Of a stretch of DNA of 45,988 bases, positions 1 through 10,411 are shown piece by piece. A model generated the notes under the pieces. That model was not told where the DNA came from, ran no database searches, and saw only the letters and a list, made by a program, of their open reading frames with translations. Numbering within the stretch: position 1 is the first letter of the stretch; every line of letters starts with the position of its first letter. A program made the position numbers and the translations under genes. The stretch spans positions 1 through 45,988 of the forward strand of contig JALWKK010000068.1 of NCBI GenBank assembly GCA_027081505.1. The letters run 5' to 3'. This stretch comes from Flavobacteriaceae bacterium. Its GTDB lineage: Bacteria > Bacteroidota > Bacteroidia > Flavobacteriales > Flavobacteriaceae.

Positions 1-239
1 CATTTGGTACATAAAATAAATTTTTGATGATGCCGGTTTTTATTTAATATTTTAAGAAAATGACGTGTTTATTTTTTAAATATTTAATGCTCGATTGTTT
101 TGTTCTTTAAATTATAGAGGTTAAATTATTAATGAGAAATGTGTTAAAATTTTGAAAAGAAAACCATTTTTTTGAAGTGTTACGGTTGCCTTGTCGAATC
201 TACCGGAGGTTTTTTAACAAATCTTTATAGTAGTTTGAA

Positions 240-258
240 AAATTTATTTGTAAATTTG
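240..258 (+). promoter_or_regulatory. Putative -7 box (TAAATTTG) with overlapping dyad before the Cys-rich gene
   Basis: TAAATTTG at 251-258 matches the Bacteroidota -7 consensus TAnnTTTG and ends 8 bases before the ATG at 267. No well-spaced TTG (-33) element was found. A perfect 7-bp dyad (AAATTTA / TAAATTT, 4-base spacer, 240-257) overlaps the box and could be an operator. The rest of 1-239 is AT-rich and shows no gene or convincing structure. Confidence 0.4.
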
Positions 259-266
259 CGGTTGGA

Positions 267-683
267 ATGAAAGAATTTTTGCACAAAATAACCGCTTGTT
301 TTATGACACTGGTAGTTTTATTTTCTACTATGTCGTTTACTATAGATATGCATTTTTGTGGAGATTCTTTGGTTGATGTTTCAGTTTTTTCACAAGCAAA
401 AAGTTGTGGGATGGATATAATTATGGACAAAGACTGTCCTGAAACTTCTTTTAAAAGCAACTGTTGTGATGAAGAACAAATTACTTTTCAAGGTGAGAAA
501 GAACTACAACTTACCTCTATTCAAGATTTATCTGTAGACCAACAACTCTTTATCATTTCGTACGTATATACGTATGTAAATCTTTTTGAAAGTTCTCAAG
601 AACGCGTAGTTTCTTTTAAATATTACACTCCTCCTCCGGTCGTCAAGGATATTCAGTTACTTAACGAGGTTTTTTTAATTTGA
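267..683 (+). CDS. Small exported Cys-rich protein, HYC_CC_PP family
   Basis: This 138-residue protein has no established function. A hydrophobic N-terminal segment (about residues 8-26) looks like a signal peptide. It is followed by an H-F-C motif (C31), further cysteines at 47 and 57, a C-C pair at 66-67, and a P-P-P stretch near residue 126 close to the C-terminus. That order (HxC, CC, PP) is the signature after which the Bacteroidota HYC_CC_PP family is named. It is the first gene of a same-strand run of metal-efflux genes, 126 bases before cusA. Conserved Cys/His in an exported protein next to a copper pump suggest a periplasmic metal-binding or sensing role; this is inference. The ATG is the natural start because the signal segment follows at once. 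Confidence 0.8.
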   Translation: MKEFLHKITACFMTLVVLFSTMSFTIDMHFCGDSLVDVSVFSQAKSCGMDIIMDKDCPETSFKSNCCDEEQITFQGEKELQLTSIQDLSVDQQLFIISYVYTYVNLFESSQERVVSFKYYTPPPVVKDIQLLNEVFLI

Positions 684-689
684 TTTTAT

Positions 690-772
690 AGTAAAACGTA
701 GCGTTGTACTCTTGGTTGTGCAAGGTTACACATTTAATTCTCTGTTATTTATTTAATAGAGAAAGTTTTACT
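690..772 (+). terminator. Nested inverted repeats between the Cys-rich gene and cusA
   Basis: A hairpin at 738-763 has a 10-bp stem (TTCTCTGTTA / TAATAGAGAA, one G-T wobble) and loop TTTATT. It lies inside a wider 8-bp inverted repeat, AGTAAAAC (690-697) and GTTTTACT (765-772). There is no clean U-run, so it could be a weak terminator, an attenuator or an mRNA-processing site that sets cusA expression apart from the first gene. Confidence 0.35.
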
Positions 773-809
773 TAGTAAAGAATTACTTACAAAATCAAAT
801 TAAAATTAT

Positions 810-3800
810 ATGCTTAACAAAATCATTCGTTACTTTTTAGAAAACAAGCTAATCACATTTATTCTGCTTATTGCTTTTATAATTGGCGGTTATGTTACAG
901 CTCCTTTTAACTGGGAAACTTCTATAATCGAGCGAAATCCTGTTCCGGTAGATGCCATACCGGATATTGGAGAAAACCAACAGATTGTCTTTACCGAATG
1001 GATGGGACAATCGCCTCAAGATATTGAAGATCAAATCACATATCCGTTAACTACTGCCTTATTGGGTATTCCCGGTGTAAAAACCATTAGGAGTAATTCT
1101 ATTTTCGGATTATCCAGTATTTATATCATTTTTGAAGATGATGTAGATTTTTATTGGAGTCGAACTCGGATTCTTGAAAAACTAAATTCGTTACCTCCCG
1201 GTACGGTTCCGGCAGAGGTTACACCGGCATTAGGACCCGATGCTACTGCTTTAGGGCAGGTGTATTGGTACACATTAGAAGGACGCGACCCCAAAACCGG
1301 AAAACCTACAGGTGGATGGGATCCGCAAGAACTTAGAACCATACAAGATTTTTATGTTCGCTATTATTTAACCGCAACCGAAGGTGTGTCTGAAGTCGCT
1401 TCAATCGGCGGGTTTTTAAAAGAATATCAAATCGATATCGATCCCGATGCAATGAAAGCTAACAATGTGAATATCACAATGATAATGAATGCTGTTAAAA
1501 ACAGTAATCTGGATATTGGAGCGCGTACCATTGAGTTTAATAGAGCCGAATATTTAGTACGCGGACTGGGCTACATTAAAAGTTTGAAAGATCTGGAAGA
1601 AAGTGTTGTTTCTGTAAAAAATAATGTTCCTATTTTATTAAAACAAGTAGCCAAAATTCAATTTGGTCCGGCAACCCGTAGAGGAGGATTGGACAAAAGT
1701 GGCGTAGAAGCAGTTGGAGGAGTTGTGGTAGCCCGTTATGGAGCAAACCCGCAAGAAGTAATTCAAAATTTAAAAAAGAAAATAGAAGAAGTAGCACCGG
1801 GATTACCTCAAAAAACATTGGCAGACGGAACCGTTTCAAAAATTACCATCGTCCCTTTTTATGACCGCTCCGGCTTAATTCAAGAAACATTAGGAACCTT
1901 AGAGTCGGCACTCTCTCATGAAATATTGATAAGCATTCTGGTAGTTCTTGTTTTGGTATTAAACCTTAGAGCTTCTATTTTAATCTCAAGCATATTACCG
2001 GTAGGAGTGTTGATGACGTTTATATTAATGAAATATTTTAGTGTAGATGCCAATATTGTTGCCCTTTCAGGTATTGCTATTGCTATTGGAGTTATGATCG
2101 ATGTGGGCATAGTTTTTACCGAAAATATAGTCAGGCATCTCGAAATGCCCGAAAACAAAGATGTAAGAGGAAAAAGACTGGTACAAGTAATTTATTTTGC
2201 AACCGTTGAGGTAGCTTCAGCTATTATTACAGCGTTAGCCACTACGGTTGTGAGTTTCTTACCTGTTTTTGCAATGCAAGCATCTGAGGGTAAGTTGTTT
2301 AGACCTTTGGCTTGGACCAAAACATTTGCACTTGTTTCTGCACTCTTTATCGGGATTATGTTTATTCCGGCTTTAGCACAGGTTATGTTTTCTATTAAAA
2401 TTAATAAAAAAAGAACAAACAGAATCTTTAACGGTATCTTAATTGGTTTGGGAATTGTTTTTCTAATAGCTTACGGAAGCATCATAGCCATTTCATTAAT
2501 TGCTTTTGGTCTCAATAATATTTTAACACAAGTTCCGGAACGAAGCCTTTTTAACGGAAGAATTAAATTACCCTATTCAGAAAAAACAGCAAATTATATC
2601 AATATTCTTATCGCCATAATAATATTGGTGTACTTTTTAACTATAGAGTGGATGCCATTAGGTGTTTCAAACTCAACTTTTGTCAACTTTATTTTTGTAA
2701 TAATAGTTATAGGTGTGGTTTTGGGAGCTTTAATGGGGATAGTATATTCCTATAAGAGAGTTCTGGTATGGTGTTTAAACAACAAGTGGAAATTTTTATC
2801 CATCCCGATTATTGTGGTTTTCTTTGGAGCCACGATATGGTTAGGATTTTCTAAAGTTTTTGGGTTTATACCAAATTTTGCAAAAGATAATATAGCTTGG
2901 AACACTTTAGATAAAGCCTTTCCGGGGCTGGGAAAAGAATTTATGCCTGCTTTAGATGAAGGATCCTTTTTACTAATGCCGACTACCATGCCACACTCTG
3001 GTATTTCAGAAAATATGGAAGTTATAGCAAGCATCAATAAACACTTAAACTCCATACCCGAGATAGAATCATCTGTAGGAAAATGGGGACGAGTAAACTC
3101 GGCTTTAGATCCGGCACCTACATCAATGTTTGAAAATACCATTAATTATATACCCGAATATATCTTAGACGAAGACGGACATAGAATGAGATTTAAAGTA
3201 GATGATGACGAAGCATTTGTTTTAAAAGACGGTTCTACTTATAAATACGGAGAAGACGAGTTTAGAAAAATAACAAAAGAAGAACTCATCATAGATGATG
3301 ATGGTGAAAACTTTAGGCAATGGCGTAAGAAAATTAAAAAACCCGATGATATTTGGAAAGAAATTGTTAAACACTCTAAATTTCCCGGTCTTACTTCAGC
3401 TCCTAAGTTGCAACCTATACAAACACGATTGATAATGTTATCAACAGGTATGCGAGCACCAATGGGAATAAAAGTTTTTGGACCAACATTAGAAATTATT
3501 GAAAAAGTCGGCTTTGAATTAGAAACTATTTTAAAAGAAGTTCCCAGCGTAGAACCGGCAACCGTTTTTGCCGATAGAGTGGTAGGGAAGCCTTACTTAG
3601 AAATAAAACTAAACAGACAAGCAATGTCTCGATACGGTTTGACCATTAAAGATATGCAAATGCAACTGTCTGTCGCTATAGGCGGAAAACAACTTACTAC
3701 CACAGTTGAAGGACGAGAACGTTTTCCTGTTCGAGTGCGTTACGCCAGAGAGTTTAGAGACAATCCGGATGATATAAAAAAAATATTGATACCAACACCG

Positions 3801-4649
3801 GCCGGACCACAAGTTGAGCTGGGCGAACTGGCATCAGTAGAGTATGTGAGAGGTCCTCAAGTGATAAAAAGTGAAGATACTTTTTTAACCGGTTATGTGA
3901 TTTTTGATATGAAAGAAGGCAATGCAGAGACCAATGTAGTAGAAGATGCGCAAGCACTTATTAAACAAAAAATGGATAATGGTGAGTTTGAATTACCCGC
4001 CGGAGTTACCTACCGTTTTACCGGAAATTACGAAAATCAAATAAGAGCATCAAAGCGCTTGATGATTGTAGTGCCCGTTTCGTTAATTATGATTCTACTT
4101 ATTCTATACTTCCAGTTCAAATCCTTAATACCTTCACTAATGATATTTACAGGAATATTTGTGGCATTTGCAGGAGGTTTTATAATGATATGGTTATACG
4201 GGCAAGGTTGGTTCTTGAATTTTAGTGTCGCTGGAGTTGACATGCGAGACCTGTTTCAGTTACATACTATAAATCTTAGTGTAGCGGTTTGGGTTGGGTT
4301 TATTGCTTTGTTTGGTATTGCTACCGATGACGGTGTTATTATGGGAACTTACCTAACACAAGTTTTTGATGAAGAAAAACCCAATACAATTAAAGACATA
4401 CGCGCTTCTGTTTTAACGGCTGGATCTAAAAGGGTTCGCCCGGCAATGATGACCGCCGCAACTGCCATTATAGCCTTAATTCCTGTTTTAACAGCAACAG
4501 GTAAAGGAGCAGATGTTGTGATACCTATGGCAATACCTACCTTTGGAGGAATGTTATTGCAAGTAATGACCATGTTTGTCGTGCCGGTACTATACAGTAT
4601 GTGGAAAGAAAAAAACCTTAAAAGAAAACAAAAACAGTTAAAAGCATAA
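810..4649 (+). CDS. cusA: CusA/CzcA-family heavy-metal RND efflux pump (inner-membrane permease)
   Basis: This is the inner-membrane proton antiporter of a tripartite pump that moves Cu(I)/Ag(I)-type ions from periplasm to exterior. The N-terminal region after TM1 carries the family hallmark IPDIGENQQIVFTEW. The TM4 acidic residue needed for proton coupling is present (GVMIDVGIV, about D431). A Met in RLIMLSTGM (about M876) aligns with one of the CusA copper-site methionines, favouring copper/silver over zinc/cobalt. At 1279 residues it is some 230 longer than E. coli CusA. Much of the excess lies around residues 530-690, where extra hydrophobic segments interrupt the pump between its halves, and around 790-850, which is charged. 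TolC follows after 4 bases and CusB further on, so all pump parts are clustered. The metal is inferred from motifs and neighbours. Confidence 0.93.
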   Translation: MLNKIIRYFLENKLITFILLIAFIIGGYVTAPFNWETSIIERNPVPVDAIPDIGENQQIVFTEWMGQSPQDIEDQITYPLTTALLGIPGVKTIRSNSIFGLSSIYIIFEDDVDFYWSRTRILEKLNSLPPGTVPAEVTPALGPDATALGQVYWYTLEGRDPKTGKPTGGWDPQELRTIQDFYVRYYLTATEGVSEVASIGGFLKEYQIDIDPDAMKANNVNITMIMNAVKNSNLDIGARTIEFNRAEYLVRGLGYIKSLKDLEESVVSVKNNVPILLKQVAKIQFGPATRRGGLDKSGVEAVGGVVVARYGANPQEVIQNLKKKIEEVAPGLPQKTLADGTVSKITIVPFYDRSGLIQETLGTLESALSHEILISILVVLVLVLNLRASILISSILPVGVLMTFILMKYFSVDANIVALSGIAIAIGVMIDVGIVFTENIVRHLEMPENKDVRGKRLVQVIYFATVEVASAIITALATTVVSFLPVFAMQASEGKLFRPLAWTKTFALVSALFIGIMFIPALAQVMFSIKINKKRTNRIFNGILIGLGIVFLIAYGSIIAISLIAFGLNNILTQVPERSLFNGRIKLPYSEKTANYINILIAIIILVYFLTIEWMPLGVSNSTFVNFIFVIIVIGVVLGALMGIVYSYKRVLVWCLNNKWKFLSIPIIVVFFGATIWLGFSKVFGFIPNFAKDNIAWNTLDKAFPGLGKEFMPALDEGSFLLMPTTMPHSGISENMEVIASINKHLNSIPEIESSVGKWGRVNSALDPAPTSMFENTINYIPEYILDEDGHRMRFKVDDDEAFVLKDGSTYKYGEDEFRKITKEELIIDDDGENFRQWRKKIKKPDDIWKEIVKHSKFPGLTSAPKLQPIQTRLIMLSTGMRAPMGIKVFGPTLEIIEKVGFELETILKEVPSVEPATVFADRVVGKPYLEIKLNRQAMSRYGLTIKDMQMQLSVAIGGKQLTTTVEGRERFPVRVRYAREFRDNPDDIKKILIPTPAGPQVELGELASVEYVRGPQVIKSEDTFLTGYVIFDMKEGNAETNVVEDAQALIKQKMDNGEFELPAGVTYRFTGNYENQIRASKRLMIVVPVSLIMILLILYFQFKSLIPSLMIFTGIFVAFAGGFIMIWLYGQGWFLNFSVAGVDMRDLFQLHTINLSVAVWVGFIALFGIATDDGVIMGTYLTQVFDEEKPNTIKDIRASVLTAGSKRVRPAMMTAATAIIALIPVLTATGKGADVVIPMAIPTFGGMLLQVMTMFVVPVLYSMWKEKNLKRKQKQLKA

Positions 4650-4653
4650 AACA

Positions 4654-5904
4654 ATGAGCATATATAAATATTTAATACTGGCAATCTTTCTATCTTGGGC
4701 AAACAAAGCTTATACCCAAGTAGGAAGAGAAACCTTAGATGCCTACCTTATTACAGCCGCCCAAAATAATCCCGGATTAAATGCTTCTTTTAATGAGTAT
4801 ATGGCTGCTATGGAAAAAATTCCGCAAGTAGGTGCCTTACCCGACCCACAGTTTGTCTTTGGATATTTTATTCAACCGGTAGAAACGCGTATAGGTCCAC
4901 AACGATATAGATTTAATCTATCTCAAAGTTTCCCTTGGTTTGGATTGTTAAAAGCCAGAGAAGACGTGGCAACTCAATTAGCAAAAGCAAAATACGAAAC
5001 GTTTGAAAACACAAAATCCAATCTGTATTTTGAAGTTAAAACAGCCTATTACAACTATTATTTTGTTGAAAGAGCGATAGAAATAACTCAAAGCAATAAA
5101 GAAATTTTGGAAGTTTTTAAACGACTTTCCTTAGTTAAAATTGAAACCGGAATGGCTTCCGTAGTCGATGAACTAAGGGTAGAGTTAGAGCTTAACGATT
5201 TAGAAAACCAATTGGCTTTACTCGAAGATTCAAAACGAGTTTTTCAAACCCAATTCAATAATTTGTTAAATCGTGATGTAATGGCAACTATTGACACTCC
5301 GGTAGAATTATGGCAAGATGAACTTCCGTTAGATAAACAACAAGTGTTGGAAGAAATCTATACCGCCAATCATCAGCTTAAAGGTATCGATCACAGATTG
5401 CAGGCGTTTATCAATCAAGAAGAAGTAGCACAAAAACAAGGAATGCCTTCTTTTACTATTGGAGCTGGTTATACTATTGTTGAAAAATACAACAATGCAA
5501 ATCCTTCCGGTAATGGTAATGATGCAATTTTATTTCCACAGGTAGGAATAAAAATTCCGTTGTATCGAAAAAAATACAAAGCCCTAATAAAAGAAGCACA
5601 ATTGCTTCAAGAAGTAGAATTGGCAAGAAAAGAAGACAAAAAAAATACGCTTGAAACCGTTTTTGAAAAAACAAATAAAGAATTAAACGATGGCGACAGA
5701 CGCATTGCGCTTAATAAAAAACAATCTGAAATTGCAAAGAAAGTATTGGATTTACTCATAACTTCTTACTCAACCGATTCTAAAGATTTTGAAGAAGTTT
5801 TAAGAATTGAACGACAGTTACTAAAATACCAATTAGCTTTTGAAAAAGCATTAATCGACAAAAATGTAGCCGTTGCATTTATTCAATATTTAACAGGAAA
5901 GTAA
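4654..5904 (+). CDS. TolC-family outer-membrane efflux protein (CusC-like)
   Basis: This is the outer-membrane channel of the tripartite metal pump, 416 residues, which is normal for CusC/CzcC-type proteins. A signal peptide covers about residues 1-22. Two long alpha-helical, Gln/Glu/Lys-rich repeats, as in OEP domains, run through about 30-210 and 220-410, with little else. It starts 4 bases after the cusA stop, so the two are almost certainly co-transcribed. Without CusB-like and CusA-like neighbours the substrate could not be told from sequence; here context points to copper or silver. Confidence 0.9.
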   Translation: MSIYKYLILAIFLSWANKAYTQVGRETLDAYLITAAQNNPGLNASFNEYMAAMEKIPQVGALPDPQFVFGYFIQPVETRIGPQRYRFNLSQSFPWFGLLKAREDVATQLAKAKYETFENTKSNLYFEVKTAYYNYYFVERAIEITQSNKEILEVFKRLSLVKIETGMASVVDELRVELELNDLENQLALLEDSKRVFQTQFNNLLNRDVMATIDTPVELWQDELPLDKQQVLEEIYTANHQLKGIDHRLQAFINQEEVAQKQGMPSFTIGAGYTIVEKYNNANPSGNGNDAILFPQVGIKIPLYRKKYKALIKEAQLLQEVELARKEDKKNTLETVFEKTNKELNDGDRRIALNKKQSEIAKKVLDLLITSYSTDSKDFEEVLRIERQLLKYQLAFEKALIDKNVAVAFIQYLTGK

Positions 5905-5963
5905 ATTAAATAAATAAAAAATAATGTGTATAAAAAAATTATCAATTCACAATATTTAGTAAG

Positions 5964-5991
5964 GCAGTTTGCAGTAAGCAGTTTGCAGTTT
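5964..5991. repeat. Two-copy 12-bp direct repeat in the tolC-cusB gap
   Basis: GCAGTTTGCAGT occurs at 5964-5975 and again at 5978-5989, a period of 14 bases. It lies in the 147-base gap between the tolC-like gene and cusB. The gap is otherwise AT-rich and shows no promoter box I could recognise. Similar cagttt-type short repeats are common intergenic noise in flavobacterial genomes. Confidence 0.6.
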
Positions 5992-6051
5992 ATTACTCAT
6001 TAGCTACCGATAGGCAACTCATAAACTAAATATCTAAAAAAAATAAAACAA

Positions 6052-7872
6052 ATGAAAAAATATAAAAAATATTTAATCGGATTAGGAATATTAATTCTAG
6101 GAATTTTATTAGGAAATATGTTTTCGGGCGGAAGCAATTCTAACCAAAATACAGCTACTACCGAGCAGCATGCTCATGATGAAGAAGAAGCCACAATTTG
6201 GACTTGCTCTATGCACCCGCAAATTAAAATGAACAAGCCCGGAAAATGCCCCATTTGCGGGATGGATTTAATTCCGTTAGAAGAAAATTCAAATGAAGAT
6301 AACATCGCTTCAAACGAAATTGTAATGACCCCGGAAGCAGTTCAATTGGCAAATATTCAAACTACAAAAGTAACAAAAACCGGAGCCGAAAAAGAAATTA
6401 GATTATTGGGTAAAGTACAACCGGACGAACGAAAACTATACTCGCAAGTTTCTCATATTCCAGGGCGTATCGAACGATTGTATATCAATTTTACCGGCGA
6501 AAAAGTAAGCCGCGGACAACGCATGGTGCGCATTTATTCACCCGAACTTATTTCGGCACAAAAAGAACTCTTTGAAGCCATTAACTCAAAAGATGTTTTC
6601 CCGCAATTATATACCGCAACCCGAAATAAACTAAAACTCTGGAAACTTTCAGATAAGCAAATAAATGCAATAGAAAAACGCGGAACCATACAAGAACAAG
6701 TAGATATTTATTCAGATTACAGCGGGTATGTTGTAAAACGAAATGTCGAACTGGGAGATCACGTAATGGAAGGTATGAATTTATTTGATATAGCAAACCT
6801 TAGTACCGTATGGGTTATGTTTGAAGCCTACGAGGCAGACATCCCTTGGATTAAAACCGGAGACAAAGTAGATTTTACTATTCAAGCATTACCGGGAAAA
6901 GATTTTTCGGGTAAAGTTACCTATGTAGATCCTTTTGTATCTCCCGACACAAGAGTAGCAAAAGTACGAGTAGAACTTGCCAATCCGGGTACAAAATTAC
7001 TTCCCGAAATGTATGCTACCGGAATTTTAAAGGCTAAATTAAAAGGAAACAAACAACAATTAATTGTTCCTAAATCGGCAGTATTATGGACAGGAAAAAG
7101 AGCCGTTGTATATGTAAAAGTTCCTCATGAAAACACCATATCATTTGTTTATAGAGAAATTATTTTAGGTCCCGATTTAGGTGATTTTTATGCTGTTGAA
7201 AAAGGATTGGAAGAAGGTGAAGTAGTTGCCACTAACGGAGTGTTTAGAATAGATGCCTCAGCACAACTATTAGGACTTAACTCTATGATGAACCCCGAAG
7301 GCGGAAAAGTAAGTACCGGTGGACACGCAGGAATGGATATGGGAGGCGATAAACCGGATAACTCGGAAACAAAGAAAGATAATGACATGAGCAATATGGT
7401 GATGATAGATAAAGATAAAATAGACCCAAAATTTAAAAAACAATTGGGAGATGTTGTTGCAAGTTATATCGCTCTAAAAGATGCCTTTGTAAACGACAAT
7501 CCCCTTGAAGCACAAAAACAAGCCGGTAAAGTTCAAGAAGCACTTGCCAAAGTAGATATGATATTATTATTGGGTGATGCACATAACGAGTGGATGAACA
7601 ATCTAAAACCCATTCAAAACGCACTAAAAACCATTAGTAATACCAAAGAAATAGGAATTCAACGAGATGCTTTCTTATTGTTAGGCGATAACTTACATAA
7701 TGCTATAAAAACATTTGGAATAGATACCAATGGAAAAACAGTTTACTTGGAGTTTTGCCCAATGGCAAATGATAACAACGGTGGTTACTGGTTAAGTTAT
7801 GATAAAAAAATAAGTAACCCCTATTTCGGACAAGCCATGCTTACCTGTGGCGAAGTAAAAGAGACGTATTAA
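6052..7872 (+). CDS. cusB: CusB-like RND periplasmic adaptor with metal-binding and DUF3347 domains
   Basis: This adaptor links the CusA-type pump to the TolC channel and in CusB proteins also binds metal. Residues about 6-26 form one membrane anchor. A His/Glu-rich stretch follows, then a heavy-metal-binding domain at about 50-77 (TCSMHP ... CPICGMDL). The central part (about 95-415) is a membrane-fusion protein with barrel-sandwich and beta-barrel segments. A His/Met/Gly-rich linker (about 420-445) leads to a C-terminal DUF3347 domain (about 463-606) with an F-C-P-M motif and a late C-G. At 606 residues it is much longer than E. coli CusB (about 400) because of the added domains. The same C-terminal domain reappears alone in the lipoprotein at 12125. 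CopA follows 11 bases downstream. Confidence 0.93.
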   Translation: MKKYKKYLIGLGILILGILLGNMFSGGSNSNQNTATTEQHAHDEEEATIWTCSMHPQIKMNKPGKCPICGMDLIPLEENSNEDNIASNEIVMTPEAVQLANIQTTKVTKTGAEKEIRLLGKVQPDERKLYSQVSHIPGRIERLYINFTGEKVSRGQRMVRIYSPELISAQKELFEAINSKDVFPQLYTATRNKLKLWKLSDKQINAIEKRGTIQEQVDIYSDYSGYVVKRNVELGDHVMEGMNLFDIANLSTVWVMFEAYEADIPWIKTGDKVDFTIQALPGKDFSGKVTYVDPFVSPDTRVAKVRVELANPGTKLLPEMYATGILKAKLKGNKQQLIVPKSAVLWTGKRAVVYVKVPHENTISFVYREIILGPDLGDFYAVEKGLEEGEVVATNGVFRIDASAQLLGLNSMMNPEGGKVSTGGHAGMDMGGDKPDNSETKKDNDMSNMVMIDKDKIDPKFKKQLGDVVASYIALKDAFVNDNPLEAQKQAGKVQEALAKVDMILLLGDAHNEWMNNLKPIQNALKTISNTKEIGIQRDAFLLLGDNLHNAIKTFGIDTNGKTVYLEFCPMANDNNGGYWLSYDKKISNPYFGQAMLTCGEVKETY

Positions 7873-7883
7873 TATTAATAAAA

Positions 7884-10385
7884 ATGAAACACACTTATAA
7901 AGTAAACGGAATGACGTGCGCTGGTTGTAAAACCAGTGTAGAAAGTGCACTAAGCAACCTTAAAGCCATTACTAAAATAGATACTGATCTTAAAAAAGGA
8001 GAAGTAACTTTAGAAATGAGCAAACACGTACCCTTGGATAAACTTCAAGAAACTTTATTAAAAGCAAGTTTGCATTACACTATTGAAATACCCGGTCACG
8101 AAACAGGTCGACCTGCTAGGTTACAAAAACCTAGTATGTCTGAAACAGGAACAGGCGTTTTTTATTGCCCGATGCACTGCGAAGGCGATAAAACATACAA
8201 TAAACCGGGAAATTGTCCGGTCTGTGGGATGGATTTAGTAGAACAACCCAAAGCCGTTACAGAAGTACAATATACCTGCCCGATGCACCCTGAAGTAATT
8301 AAAGATGAGCCGGGTTCTTGTCCTATTTGCGGAATGGATTTAATGCCTATGGAACCATTAGAAAGCGAGGAAGATAAAACATATAAAAAGTTGCTAAAAA
8401 AAATGAAATTAGCAACCCTATTTACAGTGCCCATCTTTATTATTGCCATGGCAGACTTAATGCCAGGAAACCCATTGTTAAAAATAATGTCACAACACAA
8501 TTGGAATTGGGTGCAATTAATCCTATCGCTTCCTGTAGTCTTTTACGCTTGTTGGATGTTTTTTGAACGTGCTTGGATTTCAATAAAAACTATGAACCTA
8601 AATATGTTCACTTTAATAGGAATAGGTACAGCTGTAGCTTGGATATTTAGTATAGTAGCAATGTTTTTTCCGGATGTATTTCCAAGTCAATTTAAAACCG
8701 ATAGCGGAACAGTATTTGTCTATTTTGAAGCCACAACCGTAATTTTAACTTTGGTTTTATTGGGACAATTATTAGAAGCCAAAGCACATAGTCAAACCAC
8801 AGGAGCGATTAAAGAACTATTAAAGTTGGCACCATCTGAAGCTACATTGGTAACACCGGAAGGCGATAAAGTAATTTCCATTCACAATATTAAAAAAGGC
8901 GATTTACTGCGTGTAAAACCCGGTGATAAAATTCCGGTTGACGGGAAAATAACAGAAGGTTACAGTAGCATCGATGAGAGTATGATTACCGGCGAACCCA
9001 TTCCGGTAGATAAAAAAGTAGGCGATACCGTAAGCTCAGGAACCATAAACGGAACCCAATCCTTTATTATGGTAGCCGAAAAAGTTGGTTCGGAAACCTT
9101 GTTGTCACAAATAATACAAATGGTAAGTGATGCAAGTAGAAGCAAAGCGCCCATCCAAAAATTGGCAGATAAAATATCCAAATACTTTGTACCCATTGTC
9201 GTTGTTATAGCCATATTAACATTTTTTGTTTGGCGTTATTTTGGTCCGGAACCGGCTATGGTCTTTGGTTTTGTAAACGCAATAGCAGTATTGATAATTG
9301 CTTGCCCTTGCGCTTTAGGACTGGCAACACCAATGTCTGTAATGGTAGGAGTAGGTAAAGGAGCACAAAACGGTGTTTTAATTAAAAATGCCGAAGCATT
9401 AGAAAACTTAAATAAAGTAGATGTATTAATTACCGATAAAACAGGAACCATTACCGAAGGAAAACCATCGGTTGAAAAAGTAGTTAATACCAAAGGCGAA
9501 AACGATATTAATTTATTACGATTAATTGCATCATTAAACAAGTATAGCGAGCATCCGCTTGCAGAGGCTATTGTAAAAAAAGCGGAAGAGCTAAACCTTT
9601 CATTAAACGATGCCGATAATTTTGAAGCCGTAAGAGGAAAAGGGGTTACAGGAATTATCGACGGTAAAGAAATAGCTATTGGAAACAAGAAGTTGATGGT
9701 TCAAACGTCAGAAAATATTCCGATAGCCCTAGATGCCAAAGTTATTCAAGAACAAGAACACGGCAAAACGGTTTCTTATATTTCTGTTAATGATAAAGTA
9801 GTTGGTTATGTATCAATTTTTGATGCTATAAAAGAAACCAGCATTGAAGCTATTTCAAAACTTCAAAAAGAAGGAGTGGAAGTAATAATGCTTACAGGCG
9901 ATAATAAATTAACAGCCAAGTATGTGGCAGATCAACTACACTTAACCGATTTTCAAGCCGAATGTTTACCCGAAGACAAATTAAAAGTGATTAAAAAATT
10001 GCAAGCAGAAGGAAAAATTGTAGCTATGGCAGGAGACGGAATTAACGATGCACCGGCACTTGCTCAAGCAAACATCGGTATAGCTATGGGAACAGGAACA
10101 GATGTAGCTATAGAAAGCAGCGAAGTAACCTTGGTAAAAGGAGATTTGATGGGAATTGTAAAAGCCGTGATTTTAGGCAAAAAAGTAATGAGAAACATAA
10201 AACAAAACCTGTTTTTTGCATTTATCTATAATACCTTAGGAGTTCCTATTGCTGCCGGATTATTATATCCGTTTTTCGGATTGTTGTTATCTCCTATGAT
10301 AGCTGCTGCAGCGATGGCTTTTAGCTCGTTTTCAGTAATTGCCAATTCGTTGCGATTAAGAAACATTTCTTTAGTAAAAAAATAA
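7884..10385 (+). CDS. copA: Copper-translocating P1B-type ATPase (CopA-like)
   Basis: This inner-membrane ATPase exports Cu(I)-type ions from the cytoplasm. The N-terminal HMA domain has GMTCAGC (C12, C15). Two tandem heavy-metal-binding domains follow: residues 94-118 (CPMHC ... CPVCGMDL) and 130-153 (CPMHPE ... CPICGMDL). Eight TM segments are expected. The metal-transport motif is C-P-C at 474-476, and the phosphorylation motif DKTGT has its Asp at 518. SEHPLAEA and GDGINDAPA mark the nucleotide-binding and hinge regions. Length 833 is typical for Bacteroidota CopA with this HMA-HMBD-HMBD arrangement. It begins 11 bases after cusB, so it belongs to the same transcription unit, coupling cytoplasmic export to periplasmic efflux. 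CPC with a Met-rich setting supports Cu/Ag. Confidence 0.95.
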   Translation: MKHTYKVNGMTCAGCKTSVESALSNLKAITKIDTDLKKGEVTLEMSKHVPLDKLQETLLKASLHYTIEIPGHETGRPARLQKPSMSETGTGVFYCPMHCEGDKTYNKPGNCPVCGMDLVEQPKAVTEVQYTCPMHPEVIKDEPGSCPICGMDLMPMEPLESEEDKTYKKLLKKMKLATLFTVPIFIIAMADLMPGNPLLKIMSQHNWNWVQLILSLPVVFYACWMFFERAWISIKTMNLNMFTLIGIGTAVAWIFSIVAMFFPDVFPSQFKTDSGTVFVYFEATTVILTLVLLGQLLEAKAHSQTTGAIKELLKLAPSEATLVTPEGDKVISIHNIKKGDLLRVKPGDKIPVDGKITEGYSSIDESMITGEPIPVDKKVGDTVSSGTINGTQSFIMVAEKVGSETLLSQIIQMVSDASRSKAPIQKLADKISKYFVPIVVVIAILTFFVWRYFGPEPAMVFGFVNAIAVLIIACPCALGLATPMSVMVGVGKGAQNGVLIKNAEALENLNKVDVLITDKTGTITEGKPSVEKVVNTKGENDINLLRLIASLNKYSEHPLAEAIVKKAEELNLSLNDADNFEAVRGKGVTGIIDGKEIAIGNKKLMVQTSENIPIALDAKVIQEQEHGKTVSYISVNDKVVGYVSIFDAIKETSIEAISKLQKEGVEVIMLTGDNKLTAKYVADQLHLTDFQAECLPEDKLKVIKKLQAEGKIVAMAGDGINDAPALAQANIGIAMGTGTDVAIESSEVTLVKGDLMGIVKAVILGKKVMRNIKQNLFFAFIYNTLGVPIAAGLLYPFFGLLLSPMIAAAAMAFSSFSVIANSLRLRNISLVKK

Positions 10386-10411
10386 TTGTTAATAAAAGGC
10401 GTAAATAATTT

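Noticed and set aside
200-460. Minus-strand open frame of 86 codons across the 5' end of the Cys-rich gene
   Set aside because: Overlaps a gene with clear signal peptide and family motifs; no recognisable product.
2750-3142. Antisense open frame of 130 codons in cusA
   Set aside because: Overlaps conserved pump sequence and shows no motif or start context of its own.
5964-5991. The cagttt-type repeat as a regulatory site for cusB
   Set aside because: Short repeats of this kind are common intergenic noise in flavobacteria, and no promoter box is nearby.
9236-9688. Antisense open frame of 150 codons within copA
   Set aside because: Lies wholly inside a well-conserved P-type ATPase and has no recognisable domain; a by-product of codon bias.
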